Part shown: positions 12,199 through 22,681 of the stretch, in pieces | Layout of the letters: each line of letters opens with the position of its first letter | Position numbering within the stretch: position 1 is the first letter of the stretch | NCBI GenBank assembly: GCA_947069175.1 | Contig: CAMTDV010000013.1 | Coordinates: forward strand, 13,621,501-13,685,500 | Direction: 5' to 3' | Origin: Scalesia atractyloides | Lineage: Eukaryota > Streptophyta > Magnoliopsida > Asterales > Asteraceae | DNA: 64,000 bases | Program-made: the position numbers and the translations under genes | The notes under the pieces: model-generated | Told to the model about the DNA's origin: nothing | Database searches by the model: none | The model's input: only the letters and a program-made list of their open reading frames with translations

Positions 12199-13325
12199 GG
12201 TTCAGGATCCTGTAAAAAAGATGAAATTTGTGATAAGGATAAGAAAGAACATGATAATGATACATGTCATTATTTAATTTATTAGGATACGAGCAATTAA
12301 GTAATTTCACAAAAAACTTAATTAAAAATAAAATTCAAAAACCCACATTCAATGCATATGCAACTTCCCTCCGTCTTTTTTAAACGTCTATAACTTTTTA
12401 TACATAACTTTTTTTTAAAATTACGCCATAATAACAAGTGTTTTTTAATTTTTAATATGAGTACCATATTGCTATACTTATATTGTTTTAATTGTATAGT
12501 GATTCAAGGCATTGCAATATACAGTAAAACACCATGAACGTGTATAAAACACCATAACATTGCAAAGACCATTTACGTTTAATCTTTCAATCTCATTTTC
12601 TATGATGTTTTATTTTAGGATTTCAAAACAAATTATGATGTTTTGTAAAAGAAAAAATTAGCTCGTTGAATTTAATGATATTTTTTATTACTAATGGAAT
12701 GGTTCTTTGTATACTTGTATGGTGTCTTGTTTTCTATGGTGTATATTTTAGTTTCATGGTGTTTTTGTATAAGAAAATGGTAGTTTGCCGAATTAAATGG
12801 TATTTACAATGTTATGGTGTCTTATATACGTTCATGGTGTTTTACTATAAAAGACAACACCTTGGATCACTATATAACTAAAACAAAATAGACAAAACAC
12901 AATGGACTAAAACATCCGATCAAAACGTAATTTTTTTCTCTATATAACTATAGTAATATGGTACTCATATTAAAGATAAAAAACACTCGTTATTATGGTG
13001 TATTTTTTTTAAAAAAAAGTTACATATAAAAAGTTATTGACGTTTAAAAAAAGATAGGGGAAGTTGCATATGCATTGCATGTTGGTTTTGAATTTAAAAA
13101 TGTTACATTTTCTTTTATACCCTTAATCTAGAAAATTAATTATTTTGAGGGTAAACACCATTTACAATTTTCCATTATAATCTCAACCATTATATTATAT
13201 AATTATTTTAAGGGTAAACACTATTTACAATTTTGCTATTATAATCTCAACAATTAGATTATAGTTCAAAAGGTGTAGATTCCTTCTTACACTTCTCACA
13301 AAACACACACTTTTTACAATAACCC
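12199..13325. mobile_element. Non-autonomous element containing a 765-bp hairpin
   Basis: The core at 12331-13096 is a long imperfect palindrome. The left arm (AAATTCAAAA..CCACATTCAATGCATATGCAACTTCC) matches the reverse complement of the right arm that ends GGTTTTGAATTT. Inner blocks such as AATATGAGTACCATATT and AGTAAAACACCATGAACGT also pair, leaving a short loop near 12620-12770. Flanking sequence at 12199-12330 and 13097-13325 separates it from the split AT-rich array and may be the rest of the same insertion. No transposase was seen; the ORF at 12666-12881 lies in the loop and right arm and looks fortuitous. Confidence 0.65.
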
Positions 13326-13424
13326 TACCCAATATAATATAACAAAACATAACATAACATAACATAATATTAAATAACAAAATATTAAAAGTTATATGTT
13401 ATTATAAAAATAAAGTTACTATTA

Positions 13425-13645
13425 ATCAATCTTCATTATAAAAATAACGAGGATTCTGACGCGATGCGACAGGAATTCGATTGGTTTGTGACGATAGCAG
13501 TATGGTATAAGCACTTGGTTTAACATTTGTTTTACTAAATGGGTTAACAATGTATATGATTTAAAGCATAAGGGTGGAAATCAAAAATTAAAAACTCTCA
13601 ATATAATATGTGTTTTACTATTCATGAAGAGTTTGAATTTGAAAT
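13425..13645. repeat. Third copy of the 210-bp AT-rich repeat
   Basis: Matches 11767-11960 and 11984-12190 in block order (GGAATTCGATTGGTTTGT, ACGATAGCAGTAT, TAAGCACTTGGTTTAACATT). It is separated from them by the hairpin element. Confidence 0.65.
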
Positions 13646-13696
13646 AATATGTGTAATAATAATATGTATAATATATATATATAGAGAGAGAGAGAG

Positions 13697-14086
13697 TTTG
13701 GAGTTGGCTACGAAGTCCAAATTTTCTAAAAAGTGTAAAAATCATAAAAAACTAAAATGTCAATCATAAAGACACCTAAAAACCATAAATAAATAAAAGA
13801 AGATTACTAAAACATTATATATATGGGCTGTGTTTTGGATGATAAGGTTTTGATTATCGAATGACAAACATTATTGTGATTTATGTTAATAATCATGCTG
13901 TATTTTATATTCATTGTTCTACGATTGTTTATTTGAAGTTTTTATAGACTATTATGGTTTGAATATGGTGTTTTAGTAATCTTCACTCTGTTATTTGTGG
14001 CTTTAGGTGTGTTTTAATGCTGAAATTATAGTGTTTTATGTTTTTTTACACTTTTTAGGAAATTTGGACTTTATAGTTGAACCCCA
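13697..14086. mobile_element. Foldback element flanked by TA microsatellites
   Basis: The left arm (about 13702-13818) reads AAGTCCAAATTTTCTAAAAAGTGTAAAAA and on to AGATTACTAAAACA. The reverse complement of 13975-14082 gives the same order with scattered mismatches. It is bordered on the left by a (TA)n(GA)n tract at 13669-13696 and on the right by (TA)n at about 14088-14122. No coding capacity. It behaves as a non-autonomous inverted-repeat element that inserted into, or generated, the TA repeats. Confidence 0.7.
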
Positions 14087-14087
14087 C

Positions 14088-14122
<35 letters not shown>

Positions 14123-14124
<2 letters not shown>

Positions 14125-15253
14125 CTAATTCTAAACTGAAATCCACGCCCAGTTGTGTAAACCCTGAAAACATATTTGTGTGGTAAAGATTGTGCCATTG
14201 TCTGGATCAACTTTATATATTAGGGTTATAATAGTTATTTTACATTGTCTTACATAACCCTATAATCCATCTGATTTGATGTATATTGTTATACTTCTAA
14301 TCCATCTTATCAACTATCTAACAATTTCTCATTTCTCACACCATCTTCTTTCTTCATTCATGGTTCATGTTACACTAGATCTCAATATTTCCATTGAATA
14401 TCCTTTTCTCCAACCACTGGTAGAAGAGATTCTAGGTTTTTAAATTATGTTCATCATTTTTGTTGCACTCATCACTTCAGTAAATATTTTTGTGAAACTG
14501 TAATAACTTCAGTAAATAGTTTTTCTCATGTTTAAAAACGGTCACATTTAATGACGTATTTTTGTAAACGTAACTGTCTTTTTTCATTTAATGAGGTGTT
14601 TTCCAAATGTAGAAAATGTCACATTCGTAGATATAATTGTGTTTTTTTGTGTTTTCTAAACAATTAGAGTAAGTGTTACAAAAGTTTGTTTGTTGATTAC
14701 TAGTAAGACGTTTGAGGCGGTCTTGTTTTTGATATGGTTGTGTGAAAGTATCGATAGTAGTAAATCTGTAGTATGGCAAAAAATAATAAGAAAATTGTAT
14801 GTAATTTAATTGGCAAATAGATATAAATCTTACCTGAAAAAAAATATTACGGTAAATTATATATATTATCACTAGATAAAAATGGAAGTGAAAATTTTAT
14901 TTGGAAACAAAAAATGGTGTAAAGTTTTTGCAACACTTTCGTGTAACAATAATCAAGGAATTGTATGTACTGAGGTACTTTACAAATGTAGAAAATGCTA
15001 CATGAAATGTTACATTCATAGATAAAACAGTGTTTTTTTTTGTGTTTTCTAAACAATTATAGTTAGTTTTACAAAAGTTTGTTCATTGTTTACCAGTAAG
15101 ACGTTTGAGGCAGTCTTGTTTTTTTATATGATTGTATGAAAATATCAGCAGTGGTAAATCTATAGCATGGCAAAGAATAATCAGGGAATTGTATGTAATT
15201 TTATTGGTTTTAATTTTTTTAAAGGTTATTTGGTTTCTTTTTACCTTTCTAGG
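14123..15253. repeat. Unclassified repeat with a 380-bp tandem duplication
   Basis: Begins directly after a (TA)n tract. Two copies, about 14591-14830 and 14971-15215, share TACAAATGTAGAAAATG-like sequence, TGTTTTCTAAACAATTA.AGT, ACAAAAGTTTGTT.ATTG, AGTAAGACGTTTGAGGC.GTCTTG and GAATTGTATGTAATTTTATTGG-like blocks. The short minus-strand frames in it are AT-rich and not recognised. The right side stops at an LTR-like end at 15254. Confidence 0.6.
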
Positions 15254-17058
15254 TGTCACACCCCAACCGATGGCAGAAACATCAAGTTGGGACGAAACAG
15301 ATTGCTCGAGACATTATAACTTGCTAATAATAACAATAATTTAAGTAATAATATTTCATTTCATTCTAAATGGAAGTACATAGTCTTGAAGGGAAAATTC
15401 AACAATTTTGGCAACTTGAACATAATGAAACAAAGGAAATACATAAAAAAATTTGGGTGCGTATCTGGTTCACCATAACCAATTTCTTTGAATCATCAAG
15501 ACTAATTTCCTACAACATGTATTAAATAATTTGTCAACACATAATGGTTGGTGAGCATACAAGTGGCTTACATAGCGTAATATAAGAAAAGTCTCAAATC
15601 CAACATAGAAAAATGTATACTAAGTTGAAGCTAGCATGCGTATCTATAGGTCAAACCCTTGTGCCCACTGCATATTGTGTGTACCCTCGTTACCGAAGTG
15701 AACTGGGTTGATTGAATACTTATTAATACCCAACAAACGGGCGGTGTGCTACTACTATAGCGTTAGAATTGTTAAGGTGGGCTAGCTAAGAGATGACAAC
15801 TAGTGTGCATGAATGTTTTCTAGCATAAATAACCTAAGCATAACAAATAACATATTTGGTGGATTGAGTGATTAAATATGTTTAATTGTGTGCATTGTGA
15901 ATTTTGATAGATTATACGTGTTACACCCAAAAGTGCATTAAAACGTAAGAAGACTCAAGTATACTCACGGTTTGTTAAAGCTTCCAAACGTGAGTTGATA
16001 TGAATTGGGTGGTTGGAACACCAAAGTTACCCTACAATGGGAAACAAAGGTGTATGAGTCAATGGAGTTTGATTATGAGTTAGAATCAAGAATTTAGAAT
16101 ATAACAAGATTGTATAATATTGTATGAAATACATTTTGTCTGTACACTCAACCGGACACTAGGTTCTAGTATGTTTTGATGGGTACCAAATCACCCCTTC
16201 GTATCCGAAATGAGGATTCAAGAACTAGGATGATGAACACCATAATTTATAACTTTCAACCATGAATCAATTGAAGTTAGGGTTTGGTTTTGTAAGTACA
16301 TATATATATTAGTATAGCTAGCCATGTATGGAGGTAGGATAAACTCCATCCATTTAACCTCATTATTAGGATTCACAAAGTACAAAATCATGAATTTAAT
16401 TGATGATTTCAGTTGGTCATGAATATGAAATCTCCTAATTCACCAAGACCACCAAGTGAGTAAACTAGACGAGTGCCTTTCAAACATGGATTATGATTGA
16501 AGACTTTGTGTAGTTTGTTCACTTTGTTTTCTTGAAAATTGTTTGGTGACTTAGAATAACATAATAAACTAACTGATTATGCAAGTGAGGAGGTGGAATC
16601 GTAGTTGGAAGCCAAAGGTTATGTAAGTATATTACACACACACACACACATATATATATAGCCATGCATGGAGGTAGGATGAATTCCATATATTTAACCT
16701 CATTATTAGGATTCACTAAAGTACAAAATTGTCAATTTAATTGATGATTTCATTTGGTCGTGAATATGAAATCTCCTAATTCTCCAAGACCACCAAGTCA
16801 GTAAACTAGACGAGTGCATTTCAAACATGGATTGTGTTTGAAGACTTGGTGTAGTTTGTTCACTTTGTTTTCTTGAAAATTATTTGGTGACTTAGAATAA
16901 CATAATAAACCGACTAAGTATGCAAGTGAGGAGGTGGAATCGTAGTTGAAAGCCAAAGGTTCCATTGTTCACACTTTACCAAAACACAAGTATCACAACA
17001 TTGAAGGTTGAGGACTTGGATGGTTTCAACACTTCGTAGGTCACTTGGGACCTTTGTA
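15254..17058 (-). mobile_element. LTR-like fragment, minus orientation
   Basis: Starts TGTCACACCCCAACC. On the minus strand this is a GGTTGGGGTGTGACA LTR 3' end of the same style as the other LTR ends in the window (GGGTGTGACA). No PBS or internal domain could be tied to it and its far border is unclear, so it is a fragment or old solo LTR. The interior holds no gene. Confidence 0.45.
16296..16963. repeat. Tandem duplication, two copies of about 320 bp
   Basis: Copies at about 16300-16622 and 16651-16963 each run from AGCCATG.ATGGAGGTAGGAT through GAAATCTCCTAATTC.CCAAG to GAGGTGGAATCGTAGTTG. They look nearly identical by eye, so the duplication is recent compared with the surrounding decay. 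A (CA)n(TA)n tract at about 16633-16661 lies between them. Confidence 0.8.
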
Positions 17059-18254
17059 TGTAACACCCCAAAAACGGGTTTGGTATTCAAACCACGTTAA
17101 TATTAATGAGCAAGTAAATACTGTTAGTGGTAAAAGTAACCCGTGAACAAAATAACTAGGAATAATTAACCTAGTTAGTAACATATAAATAGGTGATAAA
17201 ACATTGAGTTGTAGCCTATTATAATCAAAAGTAAATTTGAGGGACCAAAGTTGTAAAAAGGGAAACTTGGGTTTTATAAACAAAAAATAAATTAGCACAC
17301 AACACACATAGTGTGTGTGTGTGTAGGTCGATCACCAGGAGAGAAACACAAGGGGAAACCCTTGTTCAACCTTGATCCATTAAATTGGAGGGTGCATTAG
17401 GGTTAAAATTACATGCATGAGCATAAATTCTTGATCATCTAAGCTTGGAGATCATGAGGTATGTTATAAATTATGTTTTGGTGATGATAAGTATGTGGAT
17501 GAACTTGAAGGTGATAACCTTGAGTTCAACTTTTGTTCGTATGGTGAAATTGATAATGAAATTATGTCTGTGATCATCATACTTGTAAGTATATGTGAAA
17601 TACTTGAACAATTTTGTGATTTGAATAAGTGTTCATGTATGATACGAAGTGGGTTTTGATTATATGATGGAATTGATGATATATGAGCATCATACTTGTA
17701 TGTGTAAGCTACTTGAACAAATTCGAGATTCGAGTAAATGTTCATACATGACTTAAAATGGGTTTTGTATGATATGATGAAATTGATGTTATGTTAATGT
17801 TAATAAGTGTATAAGATCATGTTGTCTACTAGTTTATATGTAGAACTTGATTATATTAGGTATTCGGACGAATGTCTAGTAATATGATGAAATGGATTTT
17901 ACATAGAAATGAAAACCCTTAGTTTTTAGCATAATGAATGGATAAATTAGCATTGATAATGAAAGCTAAGTTAACTTGATGTTAATAATCGCTCGATCTT
18001 GTCAAAGTGAAAGAAATGATATGAATTTGATTTGGGAATTTAGTTAAAATAGTAACCTAAAAATAACGTCTACCGGGTACTTGATGAAATGCCTAAGTGA
18101 GTTCGTTGAACCTATTTGTGCATTTGCATACTGGAGGGGTATGGTCCCAAAAACTTTGCGCCTGCGTAAGGAACCATACTCTCAATAACAACATACCTCA
18201 AGAATAACCTTGCGCAATGCGCAACGGTGCGCCATTCTTGAAACTAGCAGGTTG
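17059..18254 (+). mobile_element. Left part of an older plus-strand LTR, host of Ty3-1
   Basis: Starts TGTAACACCCCAAAAACGGG, the LTR 5' end style of this window. It is interrupted at 18255 by Ty3-1 and seems to continue at 24555, because both sides carry the same CCTTGCGCA..GCGCAACGGT repeat phrases. Further pieces may lie at 39931-40585, 42898-43080 and 52406-52519, which ends GGGGGTGTGACA. That reconstruction is inference. Confidence 0.4.
18250..18254. repeat. Left target-site duplication of Ty3-1 (GGTTG)
   Basis: GGTTG directly precedes the 5' LTR and is repeated at 24550-24554 directly after the 3' LTR. A 5-bp TSD is normal for LTR retrotransposons. Confidence 0.85.
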
Positions 18255-18462
18255 TGTGACATTTGTGTAAAATGGGTTCCAAAACCCGCTCCGTTGAAAT
18301 TCAAGCATTTATTCAATAGTTCGTTACGTATTTATTAGTATTAATTAAATTGTTTTATTACTCATGATTAATAATTAAGTCACCTATTTAAAATAACAAT
18401 CAATAAAGGAAAATAAATAAACCTTTTTATAACAAAAAGAAATAAAATAATAAAAATAGAGA

Positions 18463-18535
18463 AGTAGATGGGGTTCGAACCCGGATACCCCCCATAAACC
18501 GCACACACCAAAACACCGCTGTGATACACACACTA
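18463..18535 (-). other. Antisense tRNA-like module T0 in Ty3-1 5' LTR
   Basis: On the minus strand, CACAGCGGTGTTTTGG is an A-box-like block and ATCCGGGTTCGAACCCC carries the TTCGAA T-loop/B-box. The copy in the 3' LTR keeps a perfect 5-bp T stem (CCGGG/CCCGG). The acceptor ends do not pair, so it is not a normal tRNA gene. Confidence 0.6.
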
Positions 18536-18780
18536 TATGTTTATAAACCCAAAACAAATATCTCTTATAACAAAACAATCCCTTAAATCTGTTTATGTTT
18601 CAACCGTCCAAAAATTTCAACGTTGTAACCTCCGAAATTTGCATTTAATTGCCGCTTAACCTAAAGAAAACCGGTTTCAAATCATGCTTAACTCAAAATC
18701 GGTTACCAATCAATGAGGTAATCAAATCTTAACTGAAAACTTTAAAACTCGCTTACGAAACCGAAAACCACTTCTGCATC

Positions 18781-18788
18781 TATAAATA
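18781..18788 (+). promoter_or_regulatory. TATA box of Ty3-1 5' LTR
   Basis: TATAAATA followed about 25 bases later by a CT-rich start region. The same box lies in the 3' LTR at 24114-24121. It sets the U3/R border near 18810. Confidence 0.75.
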
Positions 18789-19097
18789 GTGAGCAAAAAC
18801 TTTGTAAACCTCGCTCATTCGTTTGTCTAATCACTCAATCATCACTCTCTGTGAATTTTACTGTTTTAAAATCCTTATCGGAGTTAGCCGTACTCGTCCG
18901 CCGAAAAATCGGGATTTGCATTTTGTCGGTAAAATTCTTCACCCTATTTTTGAAAAATCATCATTTTCATCTTTAGTCGCATATCAACAACATCAATTTA
19001 TCTGGGCATGATCGAAAGTCGGTACTAGTTTCTTTTAAAATGAAGAAGATGAAATTACTTCGAGTGTATAAATGTAATAAAAACCGGGATTATAACC

Positions 19098-19166
19098 GGG
19101 TTAGACACACAGTCCAGTGGTGGAATGTGTGCAAACATAGCGTATATGTCCCGAGTTTGAAACCTG
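19098..19166 (+). other. tRNA-like module T1 in Ty3-1 5' LTR
   Basis: GGGTTAGACAC followed by CAGTCCAGTGGTGGAATGTG (A-box-like) and CCCGAGTTTGAAACCTG (degenerate B-box). It is the first of three copies at a period of about 165-171 bp. It lies downstream of the TATA box, so it would be in the transcribed leader. Confidence 0.55.
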
Positions 19167-19262
19167 ATCATGTCCGTTTCGTTGCATTAAACCAGTTTTT
19201 TTATAAGCACTTATATTATCCTTCAGTAAGATGTTAAGTATAAAATAAATCCAAGCATAGGC

Positions 19263-19330
19263 GGGTTAGACACCCAGCCCAGTTGGTTGGGCTGGGTGCA
19301 AAGCAGATCGATGGTCACAGGTTCAATGCG
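19263..19330 (+). other. tRNA-like module T2 in Ty3-1 5' LTR
   Basis: GGGTTAGACACCCAGCCC, then AGTTGGTTGGGCTGGGTG (D-arm-like, with CAGCCC pairing to GGGCTG) and GGTCACAGGTTCAATGCG as a B-box relative. Second of the three sense modules. Confidence 0.6.
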
Positions 19331-19433
19331 TAATACACGCACGAGTTCAATGGGTTTTTCAAAACCTTTTTAATAAATAATTTCAAGAATAATGTAGTTT
19401 GTATATAAGAATAATAAAAATCAAGATTATTTC

Positions 19434-19505
19434 GGGTTAGACACGTAGCTCAGTTGGTAGAGCTGCGTGCACGTATACGGGAGGTCACGAGTTCGAACCT
19501 CACAC
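19434..19505 (+). other. tRNA-like module T3 in Ty3-1 5' LTR
   Basis: The best-preserved module. TAGCTCAGTTGGTAGAGC is a textbook A-box with a perfect D-arm stem (GCTC/GAGC), and GGTCACGAGTTCGAACCTC has the B-box core GTTCGAAC at tRNA-like distance. The 5' and 3' ends do not form an acceptor stem, so it is tRNA-like rather than a tRNA. Confidence 0.7.
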
Positions 19506-20499
19506 GATGCCAAAAATTAATCAAGTTGAACCGGCCGTTGACCAGTCAACTCTGAGAAAAATGGTATTTTTTAATTAAAATCCTTTTCTTTTCTTTAAAA
19601 AAAATTGTTAAAAACATTTAAAAATAAGTTTTTAAAGCTTAAAAATTAGCATTAAATACCACACAAATAAATTAAAAATCTAATAAAAATAATTAATTAA
19701 AATATTAACTTTTACTTATTTATTCAATTATTACGTTATTATCTAGGCTAGTTTTCTCTCGTGATTAAATTCCAAACTCGTGCGTGTTCGTCGTCAAATC
19801 AAGGAAACACAACCACTGTGAGTGAATCCTTACAAATTTCCCTTTTTATTCATGTTTTGGGGTGTATCATGTTTCGTTTACATATTTCGTTTATTCAAAC
19901 AATTGTGCTATTACCATTATATGATCTTACGTGTTATGTAATGTTATATGTTGTATTGTGTGTTTACATTTTTGTCAAGTTGCGTGCAATCATTCATTTA
20001 AGGCCCATCAGTTCCTCGTGGGATACGAGTTGAGCATCAGGTGTCTCATTAGATCGGCTCCGTTTGATTGAGCCTTGATCTCATTGTTCATCATTTGTCA
20101 TGCTTGTGTGTGCATTGATTGATATTATGTGGTTTATGGTTAAATTTACATATGCGTATACTCATACTTGGTTTATGCACATTTTTATTTAAATAACCAA
20201 TATAACTAATTCTTTCAAATGTTTAAATGAGATTCACTCGCCAACTTTTGTTGACCCAAAACCCTATTTTTACACATGATACAGGTGGACAGGTCGAAGC
20301 AAGAAACACATAGGAAATTGCCTTAGAAGAAATATAAAGAGTTCATTAATATTGTTGTGCTTGTATGATTGTTGTAATTTTTCTTTTAAATTGGAAAATA
20401 ATAAATATGAAACTTTATTATCGTAAATGTGATGAGCTTTGATGAAAACCGAATCCTGCCCCGACTATCATTTCCGCTGCGGGTCAGGGTGTGACAGAT

Positions 20500-20511
20500 T
20501 GGTATCAGAGC
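20500..20511 (+). other. Primer binding site of Ty3-1 (tRNA-iMet)
   Basis: TGGTATCAGAGC, three bases after the LTR end, is complementary to the 3' end of plant initiator tRNA-Met and primes minus-strand DNA in many plant LTR elements. Confidence 0.9.
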
Positions 20512-21333
20512 CTTTGACTGTAGGGATATATGATAGGTTATTAGACCCTTAGAGCCTATACTATAGTCAAGTAGATTTTTAATTGCTTATGTGGTTACAT
20601 GCAAAATTATGAGGTTTATTTGTTTCATATTTGCTACACACACAAATGCATGCAACACTTCCACAATCATTTTGTGTGATACTTAATGATTATACATATT
20701 GTCAAACATAACATGCTTACATATACATTCATCACGGACGTTTCAATTCTCACATATTTAAAGCATTCTCATATTATCTTTATTCAAGATTTTGTGGTGT
20801 TTTCGTTTTTCAATCTCATCAAAGTAAGTTCTACGACGGGCATGTAGTAACTGGAAGGGTACGAGTACCGGTAGTCGAAACGTCCTGTTTAGGTTGGCAT
20901 TCGTATAAATCCCATATAACAGACTAGTTTGCCTACCTGGGGACTAACGATGAGAGTACGAAGGGCCTATTAGGCCAAAACATGCCACATCAAACGTCGT
21001 GTGAACTAACCCCACTTTGAGTTGTCATTGTGTCTACACCTGGACACCCTCCGACCTTATACTTTGCGATCATGTTTTATGATTTTCATTCGGGTGGCGT
21101 GAATGTTAACAGGCCAACACCAATGTGAACCCTACCAGAGCCCGGTAGTCATGGGGGCCCACATGACTACCAAGGCCAAGTATGGGGACATATGGGGGCC
21201 CAAACATGAGCAAAGCCCAAGACATCCTATGGATGTAGCAAATTTATTTTTCATTTGTTTTGTGGATGTTCATTTTATATGATACATGACGCCTATATGT
21301 CAAACTCATACTATCGATACATATTCCTTGTAG
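20512..21333 (+). other. Ty3-1 untranslated leader
   Basis: Leader between PBS and gag. It is conserved with Ty3-3 (49326-50151), including CCTACCTGGGGACTAACGAT and repeated GGGGGCCCACATGACTACC / GGGGGCCCAAACATGAGC phrases near 21150-21215. These GGGCCC palindromes could form the kind of structured RNA used for dimerisation or packaging; that is inference. Confidence 0.6.
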
Positions 21334-22681
21334 ATGTCTTCTAGTCACTCTCGTAGAGGTAGGAGATCAGGAAAATCCCGCGAGTGCTTGGTTGCCAAAA
21401 TCGCTCAACAAATGGCCGCCGTAATTCCCAACATCGTAGTTCAAGTCCAACAAGCCCTAGCCGCAAATCCATCAACCCAATCAACCAAGAAGGTCAAAAC
21501 GTTGCCAACTCTCCCCCAAATACCACCAAGTGCACCTACAAGCACTTCAATTCATGTGACCCTCCAAAGTACAAAGGTATTGAGGGAGTCACTGCTCTTC
21601 TTCTATGGTTCGAAGAGATGGAAAGTATCTTCCTCAACTGTGATTGTCCCAACGACCGCAAAGTACGCTATGCTACTGGACGCTTGTATGGAGTAGCCCT
21701 CACGTGGTGGAATGCTGAGAAGCGTAGACGAGGTGTCGAAGCCGCTGTAGCCCTAACTTGGGAAGAATTGAGAGAGCTTATGACTAGACGTTTCTGTCCA
21801 AGAAGTGAAATTAAGAAATTAGAGGATGAGTTCTATTCCTTGAAACAAAAAGAGGGAGATCACATAACCTATAACAAGAGATTCCACGAGTTGAATCAAA
21901 TGGTTCCAAATTGTTTCACCCCTCTCTACCGCTTGATCGAGCACTACATTCGGGGTCTTCCTCCAAAGGTTCAGGACACTTTGATGAGTACTACACCTAC
22001 AACTTTGGAGGCAACAATGGAGCTAGCTATGGAGCTCACCGAAAACCACATTAGGAATGGGGATTTTAAGGATGAGAAGAAGAAAGATGAAACATCAACC
22101 AAAACCTCAAACTCAACCTAAACTGAATCCTATTCCCAACTCACTACCAAGAGAAAACGAGATGGGCAAAATTTTGTTGTCACCCAAACCAGTCAACCAG
22201 CTCCACAAGCCGTACCCCTTCAAAGCCATCCCAATCACACAAGTAGCACCCAACTCTGCCTACCCAACTAAGAAACCTTACGTTGGTCCTCACCCTCAAT
22301 GCAACACCTGCTTTTATCACCATCAACCCCCATACCCTGTCGATTGTGTACTAATTGTGGACGTTATGGGCATCTGAGCAAAACTTGTCGTACTCCTCAA
22401 AATCAAGCTCCACCCCTGCCCAAAACATGATTCAACCCTATCAACAACCTCAATACCCCATAGTTCCATATGTGCGAGCTTGCTTTAATTGTGGTGACCC
22501 TACCCATTTTGGAAACACGTGCCCTAGATTGGTTAACATCATTAACGCCCAAGCTCATGCAAACCAAGTTAACCAAGCAAATCAAGCAAACCCAGCACCT
22601 CCACCAGCAAGAGAAAGAGCATACAACATCAACGCTAATTTAGTTGAAGTCAATAACGGTGCAAACGAGCAACCTAACTAG
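21334..22681 (+). pseudogene. gag: Ty3-1 gag, frameshifted
   Basis: Gag builds the virus-like particle and binds element RNA. The start ATG at 21334 (MSSSHSRRGRRSG) fits the Ty3-3 gag start. The frame then shifts near 21475 into 21384-22121, which holds the retrotransposon gag core with ALTWWNAEKRRRG and ELMTRRFCPRSEIKKLE. It stops at 22121 and continues in other frames with cysteine-rich knuckles. The last knuckle, CFNCGDPTHFGNTC near 22482-22523, is an intact CX2CX4HX4C. At least three frameshifts prevent a full-length product. The frame ends at 22681, just before the point where protease starts in Ty3-3. Confidence 0.85.

Larger units (their letters stand above)
18255..20496 (+). repeat. 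5' LTR of Ty3-1 (2242 bp)
   Basis: Begins TGTGACATTTGTG and ends GGGTGTGACA, followed three bases later by the PBS. It contains an antisense tRNA-like module at 18463-18535, a TATA box at 18781-18788 and three sense tRNA-like modules between 19098 and 19505. It is about 1.3 kb longer than the 3' LTR because the 3' copy lacks 19036-20330. Confidence 0.9.

Noticed and set aside
19434..19505. A genuine tRNA gene at this site (and at the equivalent sites in other LTRs)
   Set aside because: D arm and T-loop sequences are tRNA-like, but the acceptor ends do not pair and the copies lie at fixed LTR positions, so they are described as tRNA-like modules.
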